A model generated the notes under the pieces. That model made no database searches, had not been told where the DNA came from, and saw only the letters and a list, made by a program, of their open reading frames with translations. Positions 28,401 through 37,416 of a stretch of DNA of 64,000 bases are shown here, in pieces (within the stretch, counting starts at the first letter, position 1; each line of letters starts with the position of its first letter). The stretch is from positions 124,001-188,000 of the forward strand of contig NZ_JAAKEL010000002.1 of NCBI RefSeq assembly GCF_011039205.1, given 5' to 3'. The DNA comes from Dysgonomonas sp. ZJ279 (lineage in GTDB: Bacteria > Bacteroidota > Bacteroidia > Bacteroidales > Dysgonomonadaceae). The position numbers and the translations under genes were made by a program.

Positions 28401-31049
28401 AGAGGTCGCTCCGAGAAACAAGACCCAAGCGGATTAACTATGCTTTCGTTCACAACCGATAAACAAACATATCAGGTAGGTGAAAAAGCGACTGTCATAT
28501 TACCGAAGAGTTCGAAAGGCAGGGCTTTAATAAGTATTGAAAACGGATCGAAAGTTATATCTCGCGAATGGGTAGAAACCAGTGCAGCGGAAGATACCAA
28601 ACACACCTTTACGGTAACGGAAGAAATGAATCCGAACTTCTATATCTTCGCTACGCTACTACAACCGCATGCTCAAACAGATAATGATCTGCCTATACGT
28701 ATGTATGGAGTGCTAAATATCAGTGTAGAGAATAAAGACACAGAATTAACTCCGGTTATTTCTATGCCTGACGAATTGCGCCCTGAAAAAGAATTCACGG
28801 TTTCAGTATCCGAAAAGAATAAAAAGGATATGACCTATACGCTGGCTATTGTAGATGACGGTTTACTTGACCTCACTGCATTCAAAACGCCAAATGCATG
28901 GTCTGATTTCTATGCACGTCAAGCACTGGGTGTCCGCACTTGGGATATGTACGACCTTGTTGTTGGTGCTAACGCGGGTAAACTCGGACCACTATTGAGT
29001 ATTGGTGGCGATGAGGCTCTAAAACCATCGAATAATACAATGAACCGCTTCAAACCTGTGGTTAAATACATGGGACCATTTACACTGAAAGGAGGCAAAA
29101 CCGACACTCATAAAATTACCCTGCCATCTTACTTTGGCTCGGTACGTACAATGATCGTAGCAGGGAATGCAAAGGGAGCTTATGGTAATGCCGAAAAAAC
29201 GGTACAGGTGAAAAATCCTTTAATGATATTATCTACACTTCCACGTGTTGCAGGTCCTGATGAAGAAATATTAGTTCCCGTAAATGTATTTGCGATGGAT
29301 AAAAAAGTGAAGAGTGTAACTGTTACTGTTCAGTCAACAGGGCTATTCCAATTCATTGATGGAACGACCAAAACAGTTTCATTCTCCGATGTCGGAGATA
29401 AGATGGTTTACTTCAAAGTGAAAGTAGCCAAACGCACTGGACAAGAAAAAGTTATCATCAAGGCAACAGGTGGTGGAGAAACCGCAACCGAGACTATCGA
29501 TATAGAGGTACGTAATCCGAACCCTGCCATTTTGTTAAGTGAACAAGCTCTTGTATCGGCAGGTGATACTGCTCAATTGAAACTGACGCTCGATGCGGTA
29601 CAAAGCAGCGATTGGGTAAAATTAGAGGTTTCGCGTATGCCGGGAATCAACCTGAACAAGAATCTGTCTTACCTGCTTGAATATCCTCATGGATGTACCG
29701 AACAAGTAACATCTAAGGCATTCCCTCTATTGTATGTTGCAACCTTCCGCCAGTTTACAGATAAGGAAAAAGAAAAGATTGATTCTAACATAAAAGAGGC
29801 TATAAAGATTATTTCATCCCGACAATTAGGCGATGGTGGTATTGCTTACTGGCCGGGCAATCGTTATCCTACCGAATGGGTTACAAGTTATGCCGGACAT
29901 TTCCTTATAGAAGCTCAACGTGCGGGTCGTGATGTTCCGAACTCAGTGATTGATAAGTGGAAGAAATTCCAGAAGAAAACCGCTCAAAACTGGGATAGAA
30001 AGGATATATACAATTCGTATTACGATTATTCGATGACCGATCTGCAACAAGCATATCGTCTCTATACGCTTGCCTTAGCAGGAGATCCTGAATTGGGAGC
30101 AATGAATCGCTTAAAAGAAATGAGTGGTTTATCTATACAAGCCCGTTGGCGATTGGCTGCCGCCTATGCTGTGGCAGGCAAGAAAGATGCTGCTAACCAA
30201 TTAATATCGAATGTAAGTGATGAGATTGAGAATTATTCGTTCAATAATAATACATATGGTAGCCCCGGTCGTGACATGGCTATGATTATGGAAACATATC
30301 TATTATTGGATAAGACAGATAAAGCCTTGAAGCTATCTCGTAAGGTATCGCAAGATTTGAGTGCAAATTATATTTCTACTCAAACAGCTTCTTACGGATT
30401 GATCGCCATGTCTAAACTGGCCGAAAAAATGGGTAAGGGTGTTATTTCTTACGAATGGCATCTGAACGGTGTGAAACAACAAAGTGGTAACTCGGGTAGT
30501 GTATTCCAAGAAATTACAATCAAACCACAAGAGATGGTTAATGTTAACTTCAAGAACACAGGACAAGGAGAACTGTTTGTTCGTCTGCTTGGTAGAACTC
30601 AGCCGTTAGGTGGCAACATTCCTCCTCAACAAGGCGGCGTTAATCTGTATGTAAAATATGTGGATGATAATGGTAAAGAGATCGATGTAACATCGCTTCG
30701 TCAAGGAACAGAATTCTATGCCAATGTGATTGTTCAAAACATATCGGGACAAGCTCTTACCGATATGGCGTTGAGTCAGGTATTCGCTTCGGGATGGGAG
30801 ATATTTAATAATAGACTATTTAATGAAGCTGCTGACTCGAATTCTCAATCATTCAATTATCAGGATATACGTGATGATAGAGTACTGACCTATTTCAATA
30901 TCGGATCGGGTTATTCAATGGGATTCAAGGTGAAATTGCAAGCAGCTTACTGCGGACGATTTTATCTGCCGGCAGTCACTTGCGAGGCAATGTACAACCC
31001 CGATGAGCAAAGCAGAAGCACCGGACAATGGGTTGAGGTGAAACAATAA
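25482..31049 (+). CDS. Bacterial alpha-2-macroglobulin lipoprotein (thioester type)
   Basis: The 1855-residue protein has a lipoprotein-like signal (hydrophobic stretch to Cys22, CSSC). A long series of macroglobulin-like beta domains follows, with a bait-like region around YGERGVWRPGDSIYITFIL and a C-terminal alpha/alpha thioester domain. The thioester motif GCTEQ is intact (Cys1405, Gln1408), preceded by YLLEYPH. The terminal receptor-like domain has GYSMGFKVKLQAAYCGRFYLPAV. Such proteins are thought to trap attacking proteases at the cell envelope by covalent capture. The usual partner PBP1C gene is not adjacent. It has its own putative promoter and a hairpin behind it. Confidence 0.92.
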   Translation: MSKKLTIFSLFSMILLLMCSSCKRSGNHEINPEFARYIAAFSYGKVSSTSDIQIELTQDIPSVELDKEIDQELFEFSPSIAGKAYWTSTRTIKFVPEPGQLKPGQEYEAWFKLDKVLQVESDFKEFYFYFHVPEQNFRVDILPYSPIKDNDLKWNAVQGTVTLADDANIDKVKSMFSLSGDGSKEAKVKITPTEIKGKYNLLIDSLRRESKVMEYTLHIDGSPISAKRTEDLAISLPQIGGSTFQVIDVRTAYEPQECIRITFSDPLSLNQNIQGLINPNGIENFSYDIQKNVLKLYLENYNGSSSIDLQIFKELKSFENKPLDKSYTYSLNFEKNKPAVKMINAGNILPNSENLVIPFQAVNLWAVDVKVIKIFENNILGYLQANNFGGSDELKRFGRLILKERIRLDADPTKNLSEWNDFPLDLSKMIKQDPGAVYKIEFSIRKEYSLYPCDGIIPQVPQDASLERFDNKMSEEDEAQWDVPGYYYYENTDWDQYVWNEREDPCKPTYYMNKTESCVVLASNIGMTAKLGSDKKLFVAINDVLTTKPLSGVTIDVYNYQMQRIGTAKTDGDGFASVDYKGGVPFVVIATKGKEKGYLKVSSNLSLSLSNFDVSGKEIQKGLKGYIYGERGVWRPGDSIYITFILEDKSQTLPKDHPVSLEFYTPRGQLYQRYMSTSGKDGFYAFRMATDPDAITGNWQALIKVGGATFSKRIKVETVKPNRLKIRLDAGKMIDASHGILTGSLSSQWLHGSPASNLAAKVEMTLTPAANPFEGYTKYSFNNPATNFTSDTYTIFEGRLDASGNATVRANLPQAASAPGMLKANIVSRVFESGGDASIYAQSMPYSPFSTYVGVKTPAESEYEWLETDKDNALDIITLTADGKPVNRSNINVKVYKVRWSWWWNENSDNLSSYVNNTSTEVVLDQNISTVGGKAKVNFRINYPEWGRYLVMVKDEQSGHTAGRILYVDWPSWRGRSEKQDPSGLTMLSFTTDKQTYQVGEKATVILPKSSKGRALISIENGSKVISREWVETSAAEDTKHTFTVTEEMNPNFYIFATLLQPHAQTDNDLPIRMYGVLNISVENKDTELTPVISMPDELRPEKEFTVSVSEKNKKDMTYTLAIVDDGLLDLTAFKTPNAWSDFYARQALGVRTWDMYDLVVGANAGKLGPLLSIGGDEALKPSNNTMNRFKPVVKYMGPFTLKGGKTDTHKITLPSYFGSVRTMIVAGNAKGAYGNAEKTVQVKNPLMILSTLPRVAGPDEEILVPVNVFAMDKKVKSVTVTVQSTGLFQFIDGTTKTVSFSDVGDKMVYFKVKVAKRTGQEKVIIKATGGGETATETIDIEVRNPNPAILLSEQALVSAGDTAQLKLTLDAVQSSDWVKLEVSRMPGINLNKNLSYLLEYPHGCTEQVTSKAFPLLYVATFRQFTDKEKEKIDSNIKEAIKIISSRQLGDGGIAYWPGNRYPTEWVTSYAGHFLIEAQRAGRDVPNSVIDKWKKFQKKTAQNWDRKDIYNSYYDYSMTDLQQAYRLYTLALAGDPELGAMNRLKEMSGLSIQARWRLAAAYAVAGKKDAANQLISNVSDEIENYSFNNNTYGSPGRDMAMIMETYLLLDKTDKALKLSRKVSQDLSANYISTQTASYGLIAMSKLAEKMGKGVISYEWHLNGVKQQSGNSGSVFQEITIKPQEMVNVNFKNTGQGELFVRLLGRTQPLGGNIPPQQGGVNLYVKYVDDNGKEIDVTSLRQGTEFYANVIVQNISGQALTDMALSQVFASGWEIFNNRLFNEAADSNSQSFNYQDIRDDRVLTYFNIGSGYSMGFKVKLQAAYCGRFYLPAVTCEAMYNPDEQSRSTGQWVEVKQ

Positions 31050-31069
31050 TAGTTATACTATATATACAA

Positions 31070-31115
31070 TTAGTCCCGAAATATACTGTGTAGAGCAGAT
31101 ATATTTCGGGACTAA
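31070..31115. terminator. Bidirectional hairpin between convergent genes
   Basis: A perfect 16-bp inverted repeat (TTAGTCCCGAAATATA at 31070-31085, complement at 31100-31115, 14-base loop) sits between the stops of the macroglobulin and TlpA-like genes. There is no long T-run, but the position between convergent genes makes a shared terminator the simplest reading. Confidence 0.65.
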
Positions 31116-31130
31116 CTATATTATGATAGA

Positions 31131-32357
31131 TTACTCAGCAAGCAAATCGTCAACAATTTTGTTGAAATCTTTCTTGAATTCATCGTAAAACAACCCTGTT
31201 GCAGGACCATTAAATCCTGTATGTATTTTACGAACAACACCTTTTTTATCAATAAAGATAGTTGTGGGATAACTTGCTATCTTACTAAGTGCCGGCAATG
31301 CTTTTTCAGCAGAATCATTACCTAATTTGCCTGCAAATAAGATTTCATAATCAACATCATATCGTTTCACAAGGCGGGACAAGACCGTTTCCACATATTC
31401 GGGATCATCTTTGCGCTCGAAAGCCAGCCCTATAATTTCGACACCTCTTTCCTTGTTCTCTTTATACCACGGTGCAAGATATTCCATTTCGTCTAAACAG
31501 TTGGGGCACCAGCTACCTAGAATAGAAACAATAACTACTTTCCCTTTATAACGAGGATCAGACAAAGACACCTTTTCTCCCTCTATATTCGGAAATGTGA
31601 AATCGATGCGGTCGTATCCTTTTTTTAGGTAAGTCAAACTATAAGGGTCGGCTAATGTGGCTTCTGAATTACGTTTTCCTATCAACTTGGTCACTCCTCT
31701 TGTAGTATAAAACTCACCGGTAAATGCGTCATTACCTTCAAACTTTGCTTTGATCAGATAAGGACTCAATCCGGCAAATGCAGAGAACTGGAATCCGTCA
31801 TTCGTTAACGCACCTTCAAGATAACGTAAATCTCCCGAGTTCGTCAAAATAGATCCTGTAAGGATATCTTTTTCCTGACTGAATACACCGACATTCTTAG
31901 TCGTATCGCCTTCTTGGTTCACAAAGTTAATATCCCATTTACCTGCTAAAGACACGGGAGAAGGAGCCGAAGCAACTTCAAAGCGTGGAGCATCACCCCA
32001 TATTGCAGTGAAAGGAACACCGGGATCATTCTCTACATATAATTTTTTAAAGAAGCCATCTATTTTACCATCGGATACAACGCCGACAAGTTGTGTATCA
32101 TACGCCTTAATAGGAATAGTCACTGTATCTCCCGAATATGTAATACTATCTAAAGCGACACGTTCTGCACCATTGATCAGATATACTTTTACCGAATCTG
32201 TTTCAGCACTTGCAACATCGAGAATAAAAGGGATTTTTTGATCGGAAGCCGAAAACTCTCCGCGCCATTTACCATTTTTCAGCTTATTGTTTTTTTGTCC
32301 GTCACATGACACAAAAATGAGCAGTGCTGCGACAATAATAAATAAATACTTTTTCAT
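31131..32357 (-). CDS. TlpA-like thioredoxin-fold lipoprotein
   Basis: The 408-residue protein has a lipoprotein signal (MKKYLFIIVAALLIFVSC, Cys18). About 240 residues of beta-rich sequence of unknown function follow, then an AhpC/TlpA-type thioredoxin domain. The redox motif is GSWCPNC (Cys284, Cys287) and the cis-proline loop is SYPTTIFID. A reducing or disulfide-exchange role in the envelope is expected. The longer in-frame start at 32396 lies upstream of a -7 box, so ATG 32357 is chosen. It lies about 120 bp downstream of susD, but the -7 box suggests independent or additional transcription. Confidence 0.88.
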   Translation of the reverse strand: MKKYLFIIVAALLIFVSCDGQKNNKLKNGKWRGEFSASDQKIPFILDVASAETDSVKVYLINGAERVALDSITYSGDTVTIPIKAYDTQLVGVVSDGKIDGFFKKLYVENDPGVPFTAIWGDAPRFEVASAPSPVSLAGKWDINFVNQEGDTTKNVGVFSQEKDILTGSILTNSGDLRYLEGALTNDGFQFSAFAGLSPYLIKAKFEGNDAFTGEFYTTRGVTKLIGKRNSEATLADPYSLTYLKKGYDRIDFTFPNIEGEKVSLSDPRYKGKVVIVSILGSWCPNCLDEMEYLAPWYKENKERGVEIIGLAFERKDDPEYVETVLSRLVKRYDVDYEILFAGKLGNDSAEKALPALSKIASYPTTIFIDKKGVVRKIHTGFNGPATGLFYDEFKKDFNKIVDDLLAE

Positions 32358-32381
32358 GTTTCTTTTTATTTCAGTTTTATA

Positions 32382-32409
32382 CAAATCTACGAACAAAAGT
32401 CATAACAAG
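32382..32409 (-). promoter_or_regulatory. Putative promoter of the TlpA-like gene
   Basis: Minus-strand TAGATTTG (32389-32382) matches TAnnTTTG. A CTTG (32409-32406) lies 16 bp upstream, slightly too close for a perfect -33 box. The box lies 24 bp from the ATG at 32357. Confidence 0.45.
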
Positions 32410-32480
32410 TTATCCTTTGCTTAAGTATAGCAAGAATAAAATGTTATGACTAAAATATAGCACCGACTATATTATTCTAC

Positions 32481-34025
32481 TTATTTCCTAAATACCCACA
32501 ATGTTGTTTCTATCCTGTCATTTCCTTGATCAGCAATAGCTTGTTGATAGTTAGCTTTATTTACATTCTGTTCTTTAATAGGATAATAAAGGCGACTTGG
32601 CACACCTCCGTCTCCAAATAGCGGACTAAAAATGTAAGTTACCTCTACATCTCCTATTTTTCCTTGAAAATTCACATCACCTTTGTTCAAAAGGAAGTTA
32701 GGATAGCCTGTACGGCGATAATCGCTCCATGCCTCTAACCCTTGTGTGTATAATGCAATATATTTCTGATTCAACACATTCTCTTGGTTTGCGACAGGAA
32801 GTGCAGCTATATAAGTAGCCGCATCAGCTGCCGAGACACCCCATTTATCGAGTGATGCCTGAACACCTGCTTCATATTCGGGCTTTGACCAGCCTTTATA
32901 TTCGGAAATCAAGAATTGAACTTCTGAATATTCCAACAATACTTCTGCGTAGTTTGCCGCATTAATTACCGCACCGGGCAAGCTAACATTAGTAGCCGCA
33001 AATTTACCCGCTTCCGCTTCGGTCAATCCATAAGGAAGTCCTGTATACTCTTTTGTTGCAGACGATGCTGATGCATATATTGGTAAACGAGGATCGACAA
33101 TGGGCAATGCAGAATTCTCACCTTTCAATAATCTCATAAATACGTCAGACACCGCAAAATCTGTTCTATTGACAGGTATAGTTGCTCTATACAGTGGAGC
33201 CTCGTTAGGCGATGCTGTGGAGTAAGCAAATACTGCATTGTCCGAATTACCGGTGAAAACTCCTTTGTTTATAGCATCGTCGAAATGCTCTTTATATAAT
33301 GCAGGATTCTTAGCTTTCAGGCGCGTTGCTAAGCGTAAGCGAAGTGAATTTGCAAATTTCGCCCATTTATCATTGCTTCCTTTGTAAATAATATCCGCCG
33401 CACCAAAAGTTTTTTCAGTGTTGTATCTTAAAAGAGTATCGCCCGCAGCTTTCAGTTCGTTCAGCATATCTGTATATATTTTTTCTTGCGAAGCATACTT
33501 GGGAGTAATATTATCGGGATCTTGTTGCAATGCTTGAAAATCAGGATCATTGCTTCCGTACGACTGATAGGGGATATTACCGAAGACATCTGTTAACGAA
33601 TAGAATGCATACGTTTTCAAGATACGGCTAATAGCAATCTGAGTAGTATTACGCCCCACTCCATTAGCTGCAGCTACATCTCTCGTGTCGGGATTTGTGT
33701 TCAGTTTTATAACATCCTGAAGATTATTCAGAACCGAATATGTGTCTTGCCAGTAATCATCAGAATAGCTGAACGGTATATCGTACCGAGACTGAGAGGT
33801 ATATGAATTTTGAGCAAAATATTGAACAAAAAGCATCGAACCTCTTAACGAAATATTTTCGTTGCGGATATTATCGATTAATAATTTCTCTGACGATGTA
33901 ATCAAAGTTGTTGTCGGCACCGAAGACGGGCGGTTGGGGTCTACGTTCATATCATCTACACACGAAGTAGATATCAGTAGAGAAATAATAGCGGCCCCAA
34001 TTATATATTTATTATTTAGTTTCAT
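32481..34025 (-). CDS. SusD-like outer-membrane lipoprotein (SusD-like_2 type)
   Basis: The 514-residue product is a surface lipoprotein (lipobox ISTSC, Cys22). It starts with DDMNVDPNRPSSVPTTTLITSSEKLL and contains NGVGRNTTQIAISRILKTYAFYSLTDVFGNIPYQ, the pattern of the second SusD subfamily, rich in TPR-like helices. SusD proteins form the lid over the SusC channel and bind the ligand. It follows susC with a 20-bp gap, so the two form a pair. Members of this subfamily do not always serve glycans, so the substrate could also be a peptide or another nutrient. Confidence 0.92.
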   Translation of the reverse strand: MKLNNKYIIGAAIISLLISTSCVDDMNVDPNRPSSVPTTTLITSSEKLLIDNIRNENISLRGSMLFVQYFAQNSYTSQSRYDIPFSYSDDYWQDTYSVLNNLQDVIKLNTNPDTRDVAAANGVGRNTTQIAISRILKTYAFYSLTDVFGNIPYQSYGSNDPDFQALQQDPDNITPKYASQEKIYTDMLNELKAAGDTLLRYNTEKTFGAADIIYKGSNDKWAKFANSLRLRLATRLKAKNPALYKEHFDDAINKGVFTGNSDNAVFAYSTASPNEAPLYRATIPVNRTDFAVSDVFMRLLKGENSALPIVDPRLPIYASASSATKEYTGLPYGLTEAEAGKFAATNVSLPGAVINAANYAEVLLEYSEVQFLISEYKGWSKPEYEAGVQASLDKWGVSAADAATYIAALPVANQENVLNQKYIALYTQGLEAWSDYRRTGYPNFLLNKGDVNFQGKIGDVEVTYIFSPLFGDGGVPSRLYYPIKEQNVNKANYQQAIADQGNDRIETTLWVFRK

Positions 34026-34045
34026 ATCAAATGCTTTTACTTGTT

Positions 34046-37000
34046 TTAAAATTTAAGACCTAAATTGAGACCATAGGTAATAGGAACGGGGATATTACCA
34101 CCCTCTACGCCTTGTATATTACCACTACTGTTGGTCAGTTCGGGATCTATATCTTTACTCTTGGTATAAATATTCCACAGGTTACGGGCATAAGCGGTCA
34201 CCGAAACACTTTGTATTTTATATTTAGGAAGATTGAAAGTATAGCCTAGTGTCAATTCTCTTAGCTTGATGAATGTTGCATCAAAAACAGTATGCGCCGT
34301 AGGCCCATTATATTGATTACGAGCCCAATCTTGTGCACTAACATTCTTATCATTAGGCGAAGTATTAGTAACTGTATATGTTCCATTAGGATTGAATGCG
34401 ACATCCCCTCTTACTCCATCTACAACAATACCTGTTTCGCGAATATTATTAGCAGCTGTAGATTCTAATATACCCGAGTACATCCCCACTTTATACGTTT
34501 GTGAAAAGAAGTTGCCACCGATGCGTGAATCGACAAGGAAACCAAATGTAAAATCTTTATAGCGGAATTGATTATGGATACTCCATAAGAAATCGGGCAT
34601 AACACTACCTAGGGGTACTAATTGTTCTGTACGCATATATACTCCATCACTATTTACGACTTTTTGCCCGTCCGGTGCATATACAAAATCATAACCCATT
34701 ATTTGTCCGTAACTATCACCTTCTTTAGCCACTAAAGAAACAAGTGTATTGTCTAGCTGCAATGTATTAACAGCATCAGATAGTTTTATAATTTTATTCG
34801 TATTCTTTGAAAAATTGACTACTGATGTCCAGTCCAAATCTTTTTGTCTGATAATATTGGCAGTAAGTGTAACCTCGATACCTTTATTATTTATCTTACC
34901 CGCATTTATCAGCTTACTACTATAACCGAAAGCATCCGATGTAGGCAACGAGATAATCTGGTTACGGCTCATATTATCATAATAAGTAAAATCGAGTCCA
35001 ATCAGATTATTAAAGAGTTGTAATTCGAAACCAGTTTCCCACGAAGATGTTATCTCCGGTTTCAGGTTCAGATTGTTTAGCTGATCAGGTAAGACGTAAG
35101 CCGCATTTCCATTAACGGCAGTCATTGCTTTGTAGGTTTTATACAATTGATAAGGATCGGTATCATTACCTACTTGTGCCCAACCTAAACGAACTTTAGC
35201 GAATGACAACCAGCTTTGATTTTTCAATGCAGCAAGCTCGCTCAATACAATAGAAGACGTAAGTGATGGATAAAGGAATGAATTATTATCAGTTGGCAAA
35301 GTAGACGACCAGTCGTTACGTAACGTACCATCAACATAAATCATACTTTTCCAGCCATAAGAGAAGCTTCCGTAAATAGACGATATTGCTTTCTTATACA
35401 ATCCTGTTGTCGGATTTATAACAACAGATGTAGCATTTTTCAAACTATAAAACTGTGGAACGATCAAGCCGCCAGATGTTTGAATATCACTTATCCTTCT
35501 ATTACGTCTCATATAGTTTGCTCCGACATTGGTAACTAAGGAGTGTTCGCCCCAACGGTTGTTAGCCGTTGCAAGGAATTCATAGTTGAACTCGCTGAAG
35601 TTCTGAGAATATTCCTGATACATCGATTGCGAGCGGGAATAATAAGCAATACGGTCTTGAGAATTGTATTGGTAAATGTCACCATTAACACGCCCCAAAA
35701 GATTCAACCATGAAACCGGAGTTATCGTAAGACCCACATTTCCATAAACACGATCTCTGTTTTCTTTCAAATAACTTTCGTAAGCCGACCAATAAGGATT
35801 ATCAATATATTTTGTTTTCTCTCCTGCAGGTGTATTTTCCCAGCTTGTTCTGTTCCATGGACGAGGAGTACCATCGGCTCTTTTATAGTCTCTCAGTTTT
35901 TCATAATCTACCTGCACTTGTCCCCATTGATATGCTTCGAGAATTATATTACGGTTCGAAGCACCTGTCCAGGGACGTCCTGTGGTCTTATTATTAATAT
36001 AGTTTACGTTACCAAAGAATGATACTACTGTACCTTTAGTACTTCCTGACAGGTTCACAGAGTTACGGCTTAACGATGAATTGGGAACTGTACCCGTCAC
36101 ATTTCTATTTGTAACAGAAACACGGAACGTACCTTTTGCCGAAGTCTTAGACAACGATATATTATTTGTATTCGATATACCTGTTCTGAAGAAACTTGTT
36201 ACATCGTTCTCGGGATATACCCATGGTTGAGGATTTAAGAAGTCACCGGCAAATTCAGGATCAAGATTATACCAATGAAGCACAGGAGTTCCATCTAATC
36301 TCGGTCCCCAGCTTTCATCTGCTGCATAATCAACTATTTTATAATCTTTACCATTTATGTTAGCGGTCTCGAATGTTGAATTATAGCCACCGCCATATAA
36401 TTTTTGACGTTTGGGTAAGCGCACTACATTTTCTAATTCTATACCTGTATTTACCTGTATATCTATGCGATCGTTTACACCATCACCCTTTTTAGTTGTA
36501 ATAAGTATTACCCCATTTGCGGCACGGCTACCATATAACGCGGCGGCCGAAGGACCTTTAAGAACACTAATATCTGCAATATCATCAGGGTTGATATCCT
36601 GAATAGTATTACCCACATCCTTACCTGCACTACCACCAATGGTAAGTGCTGTGTTCATATCGGTATTGTCTAATGGAATACCATCGATAACATATAGGGG
36701 TTGATTATTTCCTGTAATAGATGTAATACCACGGAGTGTAAGACGGGATGATCCACCCATATTACCACCACTGGAGATAACCTGTAGACCCGATATTCTA
36801 CCAGACAACGCACTTAATGCATTTGCCGGACGGGTTTCTAATACCTGTCCCGGAACAGCTTGTACTGAATAGCCCAATGCTTTCCGTTCTCTTGGTATAT
36901 TTAAGGAAGTTACCACAATCTCATTCAATTCGGTAGTAGCTTCTTCTAAAGTTACATTAATTGCTTTATTTGATAAAACTTGTACTTCATCGGTTTTGAA

Positions 37001-37252
37001 TCCGATAAAGGAGAATACTAAATAATCATTCTTTTTTGCTGATATTGAGTAGTTACCATCAGCATCTGTCATTGTACCTACATTGGGCGTACCTTTTGGA
37101 TATACTGTAACACCCGATAATTCTATACCTGCAACATCTGTTACTTTTCCTTTTATTGTGAACACTTCGCCTGTCTGCGAATGGGCTAATACGGCGAAAA
37201 TATTAACCAGCAGTAATAAATAAACTTTTCTAAATTTTAGTCGGTGGTGCAT
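34046..37252 (-). CDS. SusC/RagA family TonB-dependent outer-membrane transporter
   Basis: The 1068-residue protein has a signal peptide (VYLLLLVNIFAVLAHSQ) and a carboxypeptidase-regulatory-like domain (GKVTDVAGIELSGVTVYPKGT...). The plug contains SGRISGLQVISSGG, RGITSITGNNQPLYVIDGIPLDN and LKGPSAAALYGSRAANGVILITTKKG, followed by the barrel ending YGLNLGLKF. There is no STN signalling domain, so it cannot signal to an anti-sigma factor. That agrees with a separate Nudix-type regulator upstream. ATG 37252 is preferred to the in-frame start at 37312, which would put hydrophobic sequence before a normal signal peptide. Confidence 0.94.
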   Translation of the reverse strand: MHHRLKFRKVYLLLLVNIFAVLAHSQTGEVFTIKGKVTDVAGIELSGVTVYPKGTPNVGTMTDADGNYSISAKKNDYLVFSFIGFKTDEVQVLSNKAINVTLEEATTELNEIVVTSLNIPRERKALGYSVQAVPGQVLETRPANALSALSGRISGLQVISSGGNMGGSSRLTLRGITSITGNNQPLYVIDGIPLDNTDMNTALTIGGSAGKDVGNTIQDINPDDIADISVLKGPSAAALYGSRAANGVILITTKKGDGVNDRIDIQVNTGIELENVVRLPKRQKLYGGGYNSTFETANINGKDYKIVDYAADESWGPRLDGTPVLHWYNLDPEFAGDFLNPQPWVYPENDVTSFFRTGISNTNNISLSKTSAKGTFRVSVTNRNVTGTVPNSSLSRNSVNLSGSTKGTVVSFFGNVNYINNKTTGRPWTGASNRNIILEAYQWGQVQVDYEKLRDYKRADGTPRPWNRTSWENTPAGEKTKYIDNPYWSAYESYLKENRDRVYGNVGLTITPVSWLNLLGRVNGDIYQYNSQDRIAYYSRSQSMYQEYSQNFSEFNYEFLATANNRWGEHSLVTNVGANYMRRNRRISDIQTSGGLIVPQFYSLKNATSVVINPTTGLYKKAISSIYGSFSYGWKSMIYVDGTLRNDWSSTLPTDNNSFLYPSLTSSIVLSELAALKNQSWLSFAKVRLGWAQVGNDTDPYQLYKTYKAMTAVNGNAAYVLPDQLNNLNLKPEITSSWETGFELQLFNNLIGLDFTYYDNMSRNQIISLPTSDAFGYSSKLINAGKINNKGIEVTLTANIIRQKDLDWTSVVNFSKNTNKIIKLSDAVNTLQLDNTLVSLVAKEGDSYGQIMGYDFVYAPDGQKVVNSDGVYMRTEQLVPLGSVMPDFLWSIHNQFRYKDFTFGFLVDSRIGGNFFSQTYKVGMYSGILESTAANNIRETGIVVDGVRGDVAFNPNGTYTVTNTSPNDKNVSAQDWARNQYNGPTAHTVFDATFIKLRELTLGYTFNLPKYKIQSVSVTAYARNLWNIYTKSKDIDPELTNSSGNIQGVEGGNIPVPITYGLNLGLKF

Positions 37253-37292
37253 AATACTATAATTAAACTTAATTACTATGAAAAAATATTTA

Positions 37293-37323
37293 CAAAGTAA
37301 CAAGTATAGCATATGCTATGAAA
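37293..37323 (-). promoter_or_regulatory. Putative susC promoter with palindrome in the spacer
   Basis: Minus-strand TTACTTTG (37300-37293; one mismatch to TAnnTTTG) and TTTC (37323-37320; one mismatch to TTTG) are 19 bp apart. The spacer contains a perfect 14-bp palindrome, ATAGCATATGCTAT (37306-37319). A protein bound there would cover the promoter. Confidence 0.45.
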
Positions 37324-37344
37324 TCCCTCTTATACGGTATTTTC

Positions 37345-37362
37345 ATACCATAGATATGGTAT
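37345..37362. promoter_or_regulatory. Second palindromic operator candidate upstream of susC
   Basis: The sequence ATACCATAGATATGGTAT is an 8-bp inverted repeat with two central bases. Its half-site ATACCAT differs by one base from the half-site ATAGCAT of the palindrome in the promoter spacer. The centres are 41 bp apart, about four helical turns. A further half-site-like ACGGTAT lies at 37334-37340. The site sits between the Nudix-type regulator and susC. Confidence 0.5.
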
Positions 37363-37416
37363 ATACATAAATGAAAAGATGATTATGTCAGTAATTATCC
37401 GTAAAAAGCAACGTTA

